A stretch of 64,000 nucleotides of DNA from NCBI RefSeq assembly GCF_025698545.1, contig NC_068567.1:59401371-59465370 (forward strand). The letters run 5' to 3'. The notes under the pieces were generated by a model. That model was given only the letters and a program-made list of their open reading frames with translations, made no database searches and had not been told where the DNA came from. A program made the position numbers and the translations under genes. This DNA comes from Gossypium raimondii (taxonomy: Eukaryota; Streptophyta; Magnoliopsida; Malvales; Malvaceae). Shown here piece after piece: positions 49,690-59,959 of the stretch (position 1 is its first letter; each line of letters begins with the position of its first letter).

Positions 49690-50099
49690 TAATTTCAAAA
49701 ACACTGCTGAATCTTGGTATGCCTTTGGAGGCTTGTACCTCATGCTTGTTCCTACTTTATTATTCTAATGCGGGGGACGAGAAACTTGAGTTTCAATATC
49801 TTTTTCATTTTGCTGTCATGGTATACAAGGCTTACTTCCTGTACCTTTGCAGAAAAATATGGTCAGTTGTTTCTCCATTATTTTAACACGGTGCAAAGCT
49901 TAAGCTATGTCTTAAATCCTTTCGTATGTAAAAGAGGTTCCACACATTTTGTTACTTATTATTTTGCAGGAGTATAAATTGTACATATGAAAGTCTGATA
50001 GTTGGGTATGATCATTTGGCAGAGTTCAAAAATACCTTGGTTGATGCAATAGGAAAGTTTTTTCTTCGACTTGCAGGCCAACTGAAGTTGAAGGCTTGA

Positions 50100-50449
50100 A
50101 GCTGTAAAAGTTCCAGGCAGTGGCTGTCAAGGTAAATATATTACCTCTCTTTATAAAGTTTCTAAATTAGAAGCGTACTAGAACTTTAGTAGCCAGCTTT
50201 ACAAGCTTTCATTGATCAATAAACTCCTCGAAACATTAGTAAAGACTTAAAACTAAAACAAGAAAGAACCATGGGAATAGCAGAGGAGTTGCATAAAAAA
50301 AGATTGCCAAATCTAGTTTCTCAAGCTTGTCAATAGATATGCAATGCTTCTTTGCATTATGAACCCAAGAATTAGTTCGGTTGGTACATTCAAATCACCT
50401 TTTAAAAACAGCATCCAAAATATTTAGAGTTCGAATCTCAATATCATGA
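50100..50449. repeat. Orphan RLP 3'-flank module with SINE family 2 copy (50364-50449)
   Basis: The 'gttccaggcag' to 'cttgtcaatag' stretch matches the 3' flank of RLP C (50890-51145), and the SINE follows at 50364. Here no LRR coding sequence comes next; unrelated AT-rich DNA does. It is probably the remnant of a deleted RLP copy. The counterpart in the duplicate is 62090-62437. Confidence 0.55.
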
Positions 50450-51144
50450 CTTTTTTGTAAAGTTACAGGTATTTAAATTTGTGTACTTTTCTTTGCTTTC
50501 CCATGCCCTTTGCCATGTACTTCATTGCAAATCTTGCATGGAGCCCCAAAACCTAACATACACCATTGCCATGCATTAATTGAGAAAGCAAATATATAAT
50601 ATATATACAAGTTGGGCTATGATATTTGAGAAAATATGGACTTAAAGCAAGCCCAAAATTAAAATTGGGCTAAAAGCTAGTGTCTAAAGCCCAAATGAAA
50701 AGTACGAAAAACAGGCTCACGATAGATCGAATTTTGATATATTTTAGACTGGAACTAACTTAAATATATAAACTAGTTTGCCCCTTGAAGAGTAAAAAGA
50801 CGATTATCTGACTGAGAATCGTGAAAGCCATAAGATAAAAGAAAATAGTGAAATTCTGTATACCAAGCTCTTGGCACTTGAGTGAAAGTCATAAGTTCCA
50901 GGCAGTACTGGCTGTTAAGGTAAATATATTACCTCTCTTTATAAAGTTTATAAATTAGAAGCATATTAGAACTTTAATAGCCTGCTTTACAGGCTTTCAT
51001 TGATTAATAAACTCCTTGAAACATTAGTAAAGACTTAAAACTAAGCAAGAAAGGACCATGGGATTGCAGAGGAGTTGCAGAAAAAAGATTTTCAAATCTA
51101 GTTTCTCAAGCTTGTCAATAAATATGCTTCTTTGCATTATTAGC
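50450..51144. other. Spacer and RLP C 3'-flank module
   Basis: Bases 50450-50885 show no gene. From about 50890 the RLP 3'-flank module begins again ('gttccaggcagtactggctg'). Repeated at 62438-63132. Confidence 0.4.
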
Positions 51145-51231
51145 CCAAGGCTTATCTCAATTGGTACATGCAATCACCCTTAAAAAATGGCATCCGGCAG
51201 ATATTACAGTTCAAATCTCAGTATCTGCATA
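51145..51231 (+). repeat. tRNA-like SINE copy, family 2, overlapping the RLP C stop codon
   Basis: It begins 'caaggcttatctcaattggt' (box A-like) and has 'cagttcaaatctcag' (box B-like), ending 'tatctgcata'. The stop codon of RLP C (51218-51220) and the codons for its last Cys-Arg-Tyr are read from this element in antisense. Confidence 0.55.
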
Positions 51232-52665
51232 CCCTTCCTTTAGGAAAAACCCAGCCTGATTTGAAGCAAAAGAAGACAGTGAGAAGAAAACCAGTTGCAG
51301 CTCCAATTCCAAAGTTCCAATCCACAATCTTCATCTTTTTACCAGGGGACACAAGTGGAGGAATCTGTTTTCTTTGACATGGTGCCAGTAGTCTAGGGCA
51401 AAGAGCCTGGTTCCCGTCAAAGCTTGATTCAGGAAATGTCATGAATTGACCTCCTGAGGGTGTATCCCCGTAAAGCCTATTGTATGATACGTTGAATACA
51501 GATAAAAAGCTGAGACGTGCTAGAGAATGAGGTATTTCGCCAGAGAGATTGTTACGAGACAAATCCAATACTTCCAAGCTTGTCATCCCTGATATACTCT
51601 CTGGAATGCTTCCTGAAAGGTTGTTCTCTTCCAAACACAAATCATGAAGGTTCTTCAAGTTCCCAAAACTTGGCCAGATTGGTCCACTAAACATGTTATG
51701 ACTTAAATCAATACTCGGCGGGAAGCTCCTTAAATTATTGTATGCCAAACGTGGCCTACCTTGCTCTTTCCTTTTTACCAGTGTGAAGTGTTCAGATGAT
51801 TCTTTCAGTAGAGCAGTTTTGTGGACAAGGTTTTCTAGTCCGGTTAAACTTTCCGGTATCTCCCCGGAAAAGGAATTGTTAGACAAGTCCAAGTAAAAGA
51901 GATATTCGAACTTGCCAATCCAAGAAGGAAGGGAACCTCCCAATGAATTCCATGACAGATCCAGCAATTGCAACATTTTAGAACTACTCAACCCAGGGAT
52001 TTAAATTGCGGTCGCGGTCGCGTTTTCGGTCGCGTCACGTTTGTCGCGGTCGCGGACATAACGAACGCTATTGCGGTCACTGCGGGTATCGCGGTCGTGA
52101 ATTTTTTTCAAATTCGCACAACTTACTGTAAAACATAGTAATTATAATTATAATTATAAAAAGTCACTTTTAATGATTTTTAGAGTGTTTTCTAACACTT
52201 ATGAACCTTTATTAATATGACATGAGACTTCAATATTTCTTGACAGCTTTGAAGATAGTGAAAATATAAATATGCTGCAAAAGGAAAAAAGGAATAGATA
52301 AATTAATGAATAGATTCTCATTAATTATTCCTATTTCCTACCACTTATTCTCATCTCATTCTACTTTCATATATAATTTAACATGCTTCGATTCTTCATT
52401 ATCTTTTCATAAAATATACTTCATTCATTTATCTAAAGATATATATTATTTTAAATGTTTTAATATCATCAAAATTAAGAACAATAACAAAAGATTTCTT
52501 TAAAAAAAAATACCTTACAAATAATGATAGTGGCACGATTTAGTTTTCACCAATTAGTGGAATGACGAGGAAGATCAAATCCTTCACCTTCACTTTGGGA
52601 GCGTTCTTGACTTGATTCTCTTGGCCTTTGTCCAAAAATATATCCAAAAAAAAAACATTTTCACC

Positions 52666-55600
52666 TTAGTTTTCATTCAATTGATATGGAGGATATATTT
52701 GAGGAGGAGGATACATGAAAGGTGGAGGTGGGTGATACATTGGTGGAGGAGGATACATTTGAGGCTGGTATGGCACGCCATAATTAGGAAATGGTGGATA
52801 ATAACCATATGGTTGTGGATAACCATGTGAAGGTTGTTCTGGTGGATAAAAACCTTGAGTGCTAGTAGATGAATCACTATACCCAAGGTTACTAGAACTC
52901 GATCTCCTACCACTACCAGATGAAGAGCCTATAGAAGTATGCTTCTTGCCTTTTCCCTTTGATGGAGCTCTAGGTTCACTTCTATCTCTCCTAGGTTCAG
53001 GAAACATATTTCCATCAAACTCTGATCTGTCACGAAAATGTCCACCAGTGGTACCACCCCCATATTCTCCTCCATACTGACTAGAAGACCTAATTTCACC
53101 TCTATCACCACTATATCCGTCATCCTCATCAATTGGACTTAAACCACCACCATCGGGTCCATCGCCACTCTGACTTGGAGTTGACCTAGAACTTGAATGA
53201 GACAAAATTTGTTGTTGCGATTGATCAACATCCATTTCATCATCAGAGGTATCCACAGGCAACACACCGGCATTTTCACCATCTAACAATGGATTCTCTT
53301 TCTCATGAAGCCATTCTGATAGTGGATCAACATCTTCAAAGATATAATCAAGGCTGATAGGATTAAAACTAGCATTTATATCATCAGTGCTCATTCTTTG
53401 TTGATGTCTCATCTTAAGCCTCATATTATAATAGGTAAACACTAGTTTTTCAAGTTTTTTATACTTTAACCTATTTCTTGCCTTGGTGTGAATATAACTA
53501 AATGTGCTCCAATTTCGTTCGCAATTTGATCTTTGAAGTTGTTTGACTAAGCACTTTAATTGCTAATTTTGTAATTCGGAACACATGTGCCGTATATCAT
53601 CCACCACTCAATTTGCATAATATTATTTAAATTTCAAAATAACTTTAAAATGTACAATATAATTAAATAATATAAATTAAATTAAATAATTTAATTAACT
53701 GCTTTACCGGATTCATTTGCTTCCAAGCTTTTTGTGCTTGTGGAGTACCGAATGTCTCATGTTTATCTCTAAATAGTAACAATCTGCATAAATAAAAGAT
53801 AGAGTAAAAATAAAAATAAAATTCTATTTCAAATTATTTAACTAAGTTACAAATAATAGTAGTTGAATCTAACTTGATTAACCATCCGACTTGAGTATCC
53901 ATAGAAGGTTCTAATCTTTCAATTCTTGATCGTGTACCTTCTAATGTTTCTATTAGTACATTCTCGAATGCTCCACCCCAAATTGAAATTGAGGTTGAGA
54001 AAATAACCTAAGTATAATTTATAAGAATATCATCAAATAATAATAATCTAAAGCTTAAAATAATAAAATATAAAAATAGTTCTTAATTATATGAAACATT
54101 TTATCTTACCAGCTGAATGCAAGTCGGAATGCATAAAATTCCATCTATTGTCAATAATCTTTTCATACTCTATGAAATATCGACAATTTTGTTGAATTGC
54201 TCGTTTAGCCCTATCAACGTCATAAATAAAGCCCATCGTTGGTTTTTCATCGCTCTCCACAAGTCTCAATACTCTTACTAAGGGCTCATAAACTTTTATG
54301 AGGTCATTGGCTTTTTTCCAAAAACCTTTTCCCAAAACAATTTTTTTGGCTTCATAAGCAGGCCCTGACTTTTGCTTTCCCCATTTTGATTCTTTAAATT
54401 CCTATATATTCATAAGAAAAATTTTAAAATAATATAATTTAAATTATTTGGAACTAATAAAATCACTAAAGGTTACTATATTTAAGTAATTATATTAACT
54501 AATTATAAAATACTGACCTTTGAATTAAACATTTCTCTCAAACCTTGCTTTTGTCTTGTTATCTCTTCAAGTTGAATGAAATGAGTTGCAAATCGAGTAA
54601 GAGCAGGTCGAAGTATTTGTTTCCCTGGTGTATACTTCTTCATCAAATCAACAGTCCAAATGTGATTGTATATAAAGCAAGTCACTTTCTTTTCCTCATC
54701 TAACACTTTTGCTACACTGGGCTTTTTCCCAATATCTTCAAGGCATAAATCTAAACAGTGAGCTGCACATGAGGTCCAATATAGATGTTGTCTTTTCAAC
54801 ATTAATTTTTTCCAGCAGACTTTCATTCTTTGCCTCATTATCGATCACTATTTGGACAATGTAATTTTCTCCAATTTCTTCTACAACTGAATCTAACAAA
54901 CGGTAGTAGAATTCAGCATCTCTACTACGGACACTTGAGACATCTACCGATTTCCAAAAAATGGTTCCTTTACTGCAATAAACAAGAAAATTAATGATGT
55001 GCATTTGATTCAAACTGTTGGTCCAACCATCACACATTAGAGTTGCACCCAATTCTTTCCAATAAGTCTTTAGTACATTTACCCAATCATGAACTCGTTG
55101 ATACTCTGACTCCAAATACACATCTGAAACCTCATAAGGTGTTGGGAGCTTTACACCTTGTCCAATTTCTGTTGCCACTTGAATTAAGTTATACAACCAT
55201 GGAGAGCTTGCTAATTGAAAAGGAAGTCTTTCATATATTATAAATTTAGATACCGCTTCACCTATCTTCCTTCGAAAACTCTTTAAAAAAGAGTCATTGA
55301 CCTTTGGTTGCTTTGAACTTTTGCTTCTAACCAATTCAGGTATAGCTCCCCTTAAGGTAAACTCAGACTCACCTGGAATAGATTTACTTGTTCTTTCTCT
55401 ATTATGTTCTCTAGCTGATCCATGAGAAGATCGCCTTCTTTATAAATGTTATCCCAACCACCAATTGCTTCGTCAATTCTTCCCTTCTATGCCACTCGTG
55501 TTGTGATTGGATACTTTCTCGAGTTGCTTGCCTTATAGCAGAAACCTCATCAATGAATCCCTCGTGCTCATCCTCATCTTCTGTTAATTGAGATAAGAAT

Positions 55601-55995
55601 TCATCTTTTCTCCTCTTTTGTCTATTTTCTTTGTGTTGCTTTCTTTTAGTACATTCATCATACTTTCTCTAATGAAACACATTAATAAAATAAAATAATT
55701 CACACTTTATATTATTATTAATTATATATAATCTTTATTGATAAATTTACAATAACATTTAATAATAATAATAAAGTATCACATACCAATAACATTAGGG
55801 CATGGTGCAACATTGCTGGTTTTATGAGCAATGTGCTCTTTAAATCGTGTTATTCCTCCTTTCACAACTTTACCACAAAGTTTACAGACGATACTTCCTC
55901 TCGCATTTGGCAATCGGAGTTCCAAAGTGCCAACCTATATCATTACTTGGTGCACCCTCCAATCCTTTAGTCGGGAACTCTTCACGTGGTGGCAT
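52666..55995 (-). pseudogene. hAT transposase gene (BED-DUF659-hAT), broken
   Basis: The start is at 55995 ('MPPREEFPTKGLEG'). The first exon ends at a GT donor near 55787. Further coding stretches are about 55334-55670 (charged, with 'EDEDEHEGFIDEV'), 54738-55334 (DUF659), 54503-54838 and 54087-54335 (core; 'IRQQN'-type DDE region degraded) and 52666-53530 (dimerisation and tail). The last 250 residues are acidic, Ser/Gly-rich and then a Pro-Tyr-Met tract with 'YGYYPPFPNYGVPYQPQ', which suggests a disordered tail. Frame changes occur in the BED exon and in the linker exon. It would normally bind the TIR region and catalyse cut-and-paste. Confidence 0.85.
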
Positions 55996-56159
55996 GCTTT
56001 ATTTTATTTATATAAGAAACATAAAATTATATTTAGAAATATAAGCAACTCATTACTTATATTATCAACAATATAATACCAAAAAAGTAAACAAAATTTA
56101 AAGCTAAAGTAAAGACCTAATATTATAGAAATAAATAAATAAATATTGTGTAAAACAAT

Positions 56160-56203
<44 letters not shown>

Positions 56204-56262
56204 CATGATGATGATGATGATGATGATGATGATGGTATTAATAATAATAATAACAATAATAA
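56160..56262. repeat. Trinucleotide array (AAT)n then (ATG)n
   Basis: About fifteen AAT units switch to 'catgatgatg' with about ten ATG units and then back to AAT/AAC units. It lies in the 5' non-coding part of the hAT element. Confidence 0.85.
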
Positions 56263-56449
56263 AAATCTTAAAATTAAAAATTATATGAAAGGATATACTA
56301 TATAGATAAATAAAATTATATAATAAAACAAATGTATTTAAAATATTTAGGTAAATAAATATGAAAAGAAATATAATTGAAATAATAATGCAAAACTAAT
56401 TAAATTTTAATAATATGGTAATAATAACAAGTAAATAAATATTAAAATA

Positions 56450-57590
56450 AAATAAAGGAAAAATAATAATAGTAATAGTAATATTAAATTAATTAATTTA
56501 ATAATAAAATAGCAAAAATAACAAAAACGGGACTAAATCGAACTTAAAACATAAATTTGCGGCAAATCTGAAATAAATAAAAAGAAAAAGGACCAAATTG
56601 AATGCACAAATAACAAAAATGGATCAAATGGGAAATAATCCCCATCCTTCAAAATGCACAGCTTCAAGGTGGACCAAATTGAAATACGAAATAAATTATA
56701 GGACAAAATTAAAAAAGAAATAAGCTTGACTGTAAATAATAAAAAATAGGAAGGGCTAAAAGCGTAATTAACCCTTCCGTTAAAAACACACGGATCCTAG
56801 GAAACGGGTCGGGTAAGTGCGCGGGTTAGGCCAAAACGGCGTCGTTTTGGTGCCAGAGTGGCCTGCCCAAAACGGCGTCGTTTTGAAGGCCTATTTAAAT
56901 AAAAAAAATTTCAGAATCTTCATTTCAGCCATTCTTCAAATAATTTTTTTTCCTTTTTTCTCTCAATTCTCTTTTTTCTCAGCCGTTGCCCAGAATCCGG
57001 CCATCGGCCACTGTGGCAGCCGCCGCTCACCGGCGACGGCGCCGTCGTGCACGGTGGTCGGAAATCGTCGAAAATATTTTAAACCCCCTTTTTTGTGTAG
57101 AATATAGATCTAGGGATAAAAATCTCAAAAAATCACTCTATGTTGCAGATTCAAGACATGCAAGTACTTTACTTACTGGGTTAGTTTTCTACTTACTTGA
57201 TCTATTGCTTTGCTTGCTGCCTGTGCCCTGTGGCTATGTTTTTTGCCTTGCCGAAATATGGAGAATGAAGAAATATATTTTGCCTTTTCGTTTGCTTGTG
57301 ATTCTGTGAAATGTGAGTTTGTGAGTCTGTGACTTACTGACTTGTATTGTGATTTGTGAGTGAGTTTTGATTTTTTAATCGACTTTCAGTCTTTTACTTT
57401 ACTTTACTTTACTTTGTTTTGATTGAAAGTTTGAAACTTGACCGATTTTGCAGGTTGGAAGGGAATATATTCCCTTGCCTTTTGTTTTATTATCAAGTAC
57501 ATTGATTCAGTCTTTCTTCTCACTTTTCACTATTCATTCAATATTTCATTCACCAGAATCACCATCCATCTACAGCACTTGATTTTTTTT
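56450..57590. mobile_element. LTR-like segment in the hAT 5' leader, family uncertain
   Basis: Phrases such as 'gggactaaatcgaactta', 'aaggaccaaattgaatg' and the double 'caaaacggcgtcgttttg' at about 56832 and 56868, followed by 'ggcctatttaaata', recall the promoter half of long cotton Ty3/gypsy LTRs and parallel 1084-2438. No LTR ends or target duplication were found. It may be an old partial LTR nested in the hAT or a shared promoter-like region. It is a fossil without coding capacity. Confidence 0.35.
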
Positions 57591-58353
57591 TTAATTTATG
57601 GAAACGGAGAATAACGGGAATAGCGGCCCGTTATTGTCGCAATTGTCCGTTATCCGTTAAATTGCGGCCGCTATCCACCGTTATCGGTGTGAATCCGCTT
57701 CCCTCCGTTATTTTCAGCAATAGCGGTTTCGGTCGGCGGCGCTACCACTATATAACGGCCGCTATTCTGAAAACGTTCCGTTATTTGAATCCCTGACTCA
57801 ACCAAATTGGAAGAGAACCTCTCAGGTGACAAAATGTAATAATAAGTGCCTTAAGACTTGTGAATTGCAGATTCACATTGCTAGGCATTTCTTCCTGGTA
57901 AAAGTTCAAACGAAGGACCAATATAGTCAAATTTTTGCAGTGTTGCAGTATCTCAAGTGCTGTGGATATATTATTGATGCTGGTCTTTCCAAGCGAGAGG
58001 AATTCCAGTGCGTGCAGATTTCTAAACTCGAATGGAACTACACTATCGAGTTTGTTGCGTGCAAGATCCAGAGCTCTCAAGCTCTGGCAAGAGGATAGAC
58101 TAGCAGGAACTGGCCCCTGGAAATTGTTAGAAGCGAGACGAAGTGAGGTGACTTGGGCCATTGCAGAACAATTTATTCTGATCGGACCGTCAAGACTGTT
58201 GTTGTGCAGATCAATCCTCAAAAGTGAAGCCGAATTCACCAATGAAGCAGGCAATGATCCAGTTAATCTATTTGAGCTGGCAGAGAAGGATTCTAGCTTT
58301 CTCAGTCTCCCAAAAACGTCTGGAAGACTTCCACTAAAGTCATTCAAGGAGAT

Positions 58354-58556
58354 AGGCGCCATTAAAAAAACATACCATTTTGGTAATTAATTTTTCTGAC
58401 ATCCTATTTCGGTATTTAATTTTTTTTTTTAATATTTGGGTGAAAAACCCACGAAAGTTCATGGGAATTGCAGAGGAGTTACAGAAAAAAGATTTTCAAA
58501 TCTAGTTTCTCAAGCTTGTCAATAAATATGCTTCTTTGCATTATTAGCCAAGAAGG
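58354..58556. other. Rearrangement junction between RLP C and RLP D
   Basis: Bases 58354-58450 are foreign to the cluster and begin 'attaaaaaaacatacca'. Bases 58452-58548 match the RLP 3'-flank module (as at 51046-51142) and then join, at about 58556, to mid-LRR sequence of RLP D. No SINE and no RLP C-terminus lie between, so a deletion or recombination fused a 3' flank to an LRR interior. Confidence 0.6.
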
Positions 58557-59959
58557 GATTGTTAGACAAGTCCAAGTAAAAGAGATATTTGAACTTGCCT
58601 ATCCAAGAAGGGAACCTCCCAATGAATTCCATGACAGATCCAGCAATTGCAACATTTTAGAACTACTCAACCAAATTGGAAGAGAACCTCTCAGGTGACA
58701 AAATGGAATAATAAGTGCCGTAAGACTCGTGAATTGCAGATTTACATTGCTAGGCATTTCTTCCAGGTAAAAGTTCAAACCAAGGTCCAATATAGTCAAA
58801 TTTTTGCAGTGTTGTAGTATCTCAAGTGCTGTGGATATATTATTGATGCTGGTGTTTCCGAGCGAGAGGAATTCTAGTGCGTGCAGATTTCTAAACTTGA
58901 ATGGAACTACACCACCGAGTTTGGTGCGTGCAAGATTCAGAGCTCTCAAGCTCTGGAAAGAGGATAGACTAGCAGGAACTGGCCCTGGAAATTGTTAGAA
59001 GCGAGATCAAGTGAGGTGACTTGGGCCATTGCAGAACACTTTATTCTGATCGGACCGTCAAGACTGTTGTTGTGCAGATCAATCCTCAAAAGTGAAGTCG
59101 AATTCACCAATGAAGCAGGCAATAATCCAGTTAATCTATTTGAGCTGGCAGAGAAGGATTCTAGCTTTCTCAGTCTCCCAAAAACGTCTGGAAGACTTCC
59201 ACTAAAGTCATTCAAGGAGATATCCATTTCAACAAGGTTAGAAAGGTTCCCAATTCCGTAACTCAGAGGCCCAGAAAACTGATTTTGTTGAAGGTGCAGA
59301 ACTCGGAGATGTTGTAGCGGAACAAATTCTCAGGAAAGTTCCTGACAGACCATTTCCATTAAGGAAAACATACTGCAATGAAGTGCAATTCTCCAAATAT
59401 ATCAAACCTTCTCCGAAGAAGTTATGTGCAAGATCAAGATATTGGATATGAGATGAACTTGTGCAGAATCGCATGCTAATGAAGCTAGAGAAATAATTCT
59501 TTGAGAGATCCAAGTACTTAATTGATGGTAAATGAATTGCAGAAGGAAGTGGACCGACGAGATAATTGTTACTCAAGTCAAGGACTTCTAGGTTCGAAAA
59601 TGAAACAAGTTGGCAGGAATTTTACCATGGAGAGAATTAAGCGAGAGGTTCAGGATTCTGAGTTGCTCCAATCCAACCAAGCTCTCACATATTGTGCCTG
59701 TGAGTCTTTTGTTCCCAAGCTCTAACCCGACCAATCTTCCATATATATCAGAGGAATTGTCACAAGTGATGCCTGTAAATGAGCAGCAATTGGAGCTGCT
59801 CCAGTTCCACCCGCCAATATCCGGTTCTAAACATTTGGCGAAACCCTTGAGGGCCGTTAAGTCATTCATATGGCATGCTGGTTCTTGAGATCCCTGTATC
59901 ATCTGCTGAAGCATGACAGCCAACAAAATGAAAACCAAAGACATAGTTGGGATGCCCAT
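58557..59959 (-). pseudogene. RLP copy D: duplicate of RLP B, 3'-truncated, extra frameshifts
   Basis: It matches 46567-47972 nearly base for base, from 'MGIPTMSLVFILL' at 59959 to the LRR ending 'NSLGGSLLG', and shares the 4-bp CTTC loss of copy B. Beyond 58557 the C-terminal LRRs, membrane span and tail are absent. Against copy B it has four further single-base losses, all in runs of C or G (near 58984, two near 59320-59335, and near 59595). These cut the frame into four pieces. Such run-length losses are also the usual error type of long-read consensus, so some may not be real. Confidence 0.88.

Larger units (their letters stand above)
51994..57795 (-). mobile_element. hAT transposon, 5.8 kb, with perfect 8-bp target duplication
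   Basis: The ends are CAGGGATTTAAATTGCGG and, reversed, CAGGGATTCAAATAACGG, flanked on both sides by ACTCAACC (51986-51993 and 57796-57803). The minus strand carries a BED zinc finger (about 55788-55995: 'VCKLCGKVVKGGITRFKEHI'), a basic/acidic linker, a DUF659 domain (54738-55334: 'LMCDGWTNSLNQ'), the hAT core (54503-54838: 'SCAAHCLDLCLEDIGK') and the C-terminal dimerisation region (about 53440-53530: 'NWSTFSYIHTKARNRLKYKK'). A Pro/Tyr-rich tail ends near 52666. The BED exon has a one-base frame change after 'GWHFGTP' and another break follows in the linker exon, so the transposase is not intact here. The ends are GCGGTC-rich. Confidence 0.92.
51218..58353 (-). pseudogene. RLP copy C: PSKR-like receptor-like protein split by a hAT transposon
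   Basis: Two open pieces flank the transposon at 51994-57795. The 3' piece (51218-51991) encodes 'MSSSKMLQLLDLSWNSLGGS', the island-like 'LVKRKEQGRPRLAYNN', 'FPPSIDLSHNMFSGPIWPSF', the C-cap, a membrane span and a tail ending 'CRY'. The 5' piece (57796-58353) carries about eight LRRs from 'SLNDFSGSLPDVFGRLRKL' to 'HLRGSLPIWLS'. Apart from the insertion the two pieces show no internal breaks, unlike copy B. Everything upstream of the 'SLNDFSG' repeat (signal peptide, N-cap, first LRRs) is missing; unrelated sequence starts at 58354. As it stands it cannot give a receptor. Confidence 0.9.

Noticed and set aside
44334-51231. tRNA genes suggested by 'ggcttagctcaattgg' and 'gttcgaatctc'
   Set aside because: Spacing between the boxes is too long, no cloverleaf closes, and the element recurs beside every RLP copy, so a SINE is the better call.
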